NCBI GenBank assembly: GCA_029582155.1
Contig: CM055907.1
Coordinates: 8,883,951 to 8,947,950, forward strand
DNA length: 64,000 nucleotides
Direction of reading: 5' to 3'
From: Panopea generosa
Taxonomy: Eukaryota > Mollusca > Bivalvia > Adapedonta > Hiatellidae
The position numbers and the translations under genes are program-made. Positions within the stretch are counted from its first letter, which is position 1. The number at the start of each line of letters is the position of its first letter. The notes below the pieces were generated by a model, which did not search any database, was not told the DNA's origin, and saw only the letters and a program-made list of their open reading frames with translations. Positions 61,765 through 64,000 of the stretch are shown piece by piece.

Positions 61765-62955
61765 GACTCAGGAGAGGTATCCAGGAGAGGGATCAAACAC
61801 ATGACCCAGGAGAGGGATCAAACACATGACCCGTGAGAGGGATCAAACCCATGACCCGTGAGAGGGATCAAACGCATGACCAAGGAGAGGGATCAAAGAC
61901 ATGACCCAGGAGAGGGATCAAACCCATGACCCGTGAGAGGGATCAAACACATGACCCAGGAGAGGGATCAAACACGTGACCCAGGAGAGGGATCAAACAC
62001 GTGACACAGGAGAGGGATCAAACACGTGACCCAGAAGAGGGATCAAACACATGACCCAGGAGAGGGATCAAACACATGACCCGTGAGAGGGATCAAATAC
62101 ATAACCCAGGAGAGGGATCAAACCCATGACCCAGGAGAGGGATCAAATACATAACCCAGGAGAGGGATCAAACACATGACCCAGGAGAGGGATCAAATAC
62201 ATGACACAGGAGAGGGATCAAAGACATGACCCAGGAGAGGGATCAAACCCATGACCCGTGAGAGGGATCAAACACATGACCCAGGAGAGGGATCAAACAC
62301 ATGACCAAGGAGAGGGATCAAAGACATGACCCAGGAGAGGGATCAAACCCATGACCCGTGAGAGGGATCAAACACATGACCCAGGAGAGGGATCAAACAC
62401 ATGACCCAGGAGAGGGATCAAACACGTGACACAGGAGAGGGATCAAACACGTGACCCAGGAGAGGGATCAAACACGTGACCCAGGAGAGGGATCAAACAC
62501 ATGACCCGTGAGAGGGATCAAACACATGACACAGGAGAGGGATCAAACACATGACCCAGGAGAGGGATCAAACACATGACCCGTGAGAGGGATCAAACAC
62601 ATGACCTAGGAGAGGGATCAAACACATGACATAGGAGAGGGATCAAACACATGACACAGGAGAGGGATCAAACACATGACCCGTGAGAGGGATCAAACAC
62701 ATGACCTAGGAGAGGGATCAAACACATGACCCGTGAGAGGGATCAAACACATGACCCAGGAGAGGGATCAAACACATGACCCGTGAGAGGGATCAAACCC
62801 ATGACCCAGGAGAGGGATCAAACACATGACCCGTGAGAGGGATCAAACCCATGACCCAGGAGAGGGATCAAAAACATGACCCAGGAGAGATCAAACCCAT
62901 GACCCAGGAGAGGGATCAAACACGTGACCCAGGAGAGATCAAACCCATGACCCAT
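61765..62955. repeat. 25-bp satellite array (about 47 units)
   Basis: AGAGGGATCAAACACATGAC recurs every 25 bp. Linkers are CCAGG or CCGTG, giving two main sub-types in irregular alternation. The last units are shortened (AGAGATCAAACC). On the minus strand the unit contains GGGTCATGTGTTTGATCCC, close to the T-arm of the adjacent family A SINE. Confidence 0.95.
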
Positions 62956-62965
62956 TAATCCTAGT

Positions 62966-63917
62966 TTCAATGCTCCTATGTACTGTTTGAACTTTTCCCT
63001 TATATTTAGGTTTAGCATTATACATATATATATATATACTGCTTAGATCGAAAAAATATCAGCCATATAGGTGAGGCATCTTCAAGTTTTAACGGTAACC
63101 AGCAATATATCACACTTAAATATAAAAACAAATATTGACCGCAGTATACATGTTTATATACAACCTTTCCAAACAAAACAATAACATTTTAAAATAAAAA
63201 AATCCCATATATATCACCAATTGTGCAATATAACAAGTGTATAAAGATAAATAGAAGCGATAAAACAATTTCAAATAATTTTCAAACACCTCATGTAAAA
63301 GCTTAACTAAGCCAATTCAAAATTAGAGCTGAACAGGTCCTAGGTATATGCCTGTGCAAAAAAAAAATACAATTTATTGTATTTGAGCTTCATTTGTTTA
63401 AGCATATTTTTTTGCCACATAAACACATATAACATCAGGCTTCTCCATAGGCCATTTAAGCACAAGGGGCACGCCAGCACTTGACTGTCAGAAATGGTAT
63501 TGCCATAGCGCTTGATTCTTTTAACAAAATTTTTGCAAAAGCTTACTTTCCGCTGTATAATTATTTTTCATCTTTTTGTCTTCTCATTTTAATGCCCAAA
63601 ATGAAACATGCTAAATATGATGACTTTAACTGATTACTACAAATTTTACTGATGAAAAATATTTTAATGAGTGCCATACACAGCACTTGAAAATGTGTTT
63701 AAGGTGTTTACGCGCTCTTACTCCATTACTTGCATTCTTTCCTGCGGAGAACCCTGAACATTATATACTAGGCATGAAAATCAGATAAGATAATAGGCGT
63801 CTCAATACTAGATACAGCCATTCCATTGTTTTCTTTGAAATAAAGTTGTTTTTGTTTCTTTTTAAGGCCGTTTAACACCATTTTCAACACATGACAAGTT
63901 ATATATATCATATTCAG
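62966..63917. other. AT-rich intergenic DNA
   Basis: No gene or repeat family is supported apart from a short (AT)n run near 63020-63040. Confidence 0.5.
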
Positions 63918-64000
63918 TTTTATTGGTGGAGGAACACCTCAAAACGAATCTGAGTAGAACTGCCGTCCTTTCAGCAAGTAACTGGCAAATTCTCACATAA
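63918..64000 (-). mobile_element. SINE body (family C), cut by the window end
   Basis: On the minus strand TTATGTGAGAATTTGCCAGT, CTACTCAGATTCGTTTTGAG, then TTCCTCCACCAATAAAACT match the family C copy at 51890-51995. The tRNA head would lie beyond position 64000. Confidence 0.65.

Overview
This window is from an animal nuclear genome that is AT-rich and gene-poor. Two coding genes can be supported, both on the minus strand. The first is a Zic/odd-paired transcription factor gene with two coding exons (39803-38942 and 18516-17984) separated by an intron of about 20.4 kb. The second is the single coding exon (59305-59063) of a small unrecognised membrane protein. The Zic protein has five C2H2 fingers, a ZOC motif and a C-terminal EWYV motif. 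With several tRNA-derived SINE families and many minisatellites, it suggests a lophotrochozoan, most likely a bivalve mollusc. The species assignment is inference.

Layout. Positions 1-1640 hold a 41-bp minisatellite, interrupted by a 236-bp inverted-repeat element flanked by CCGG on both sides. Positions 2.6-5.5 kb hold a 38-bp array that passes into an approximately 83-bp higher-order array. Positions 6.36-6.67 kb (51-bp units) and 9.19-9.49 kb (25-bp units) are further arrays. Positions 12.8-14.0 kb carry long G/T-rich trinucleotide tracts. Positions 16.9-39.8 kb are the Zic locus: inferred 3' UTR, last exon, long intron, first coding exon. The intron contains microsatellites, a strong CTCF-like site, SINE copies and a broken ORF resembling a bacterial-type amidase. 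Positions 40.5-59.0 kb are intergenic, with two oppositely oriented copies of one hexanucleotide repeat, SINEs, a MITE-like element with perfect 22-bp inverted repeats, a large (AG)/(GT) tract and a 1.15-kb array of 33-bp units. Positions 58.6-64.0 kb hold a 71-bp near-perfect palindrome with flanking direct repeats, the small-protein exon, more SINEs and a 1.2-kb array of 25-bp units that resembles a tRNA T-arm.

No operon-like or multi-gene system is present. The two genes show no evident functional link. The most interesting items are mobile or repeat elements and possible regulatory sites in the Zic intron and 3' UTR. Most long open frames in the window are by-products of tandem repeats.
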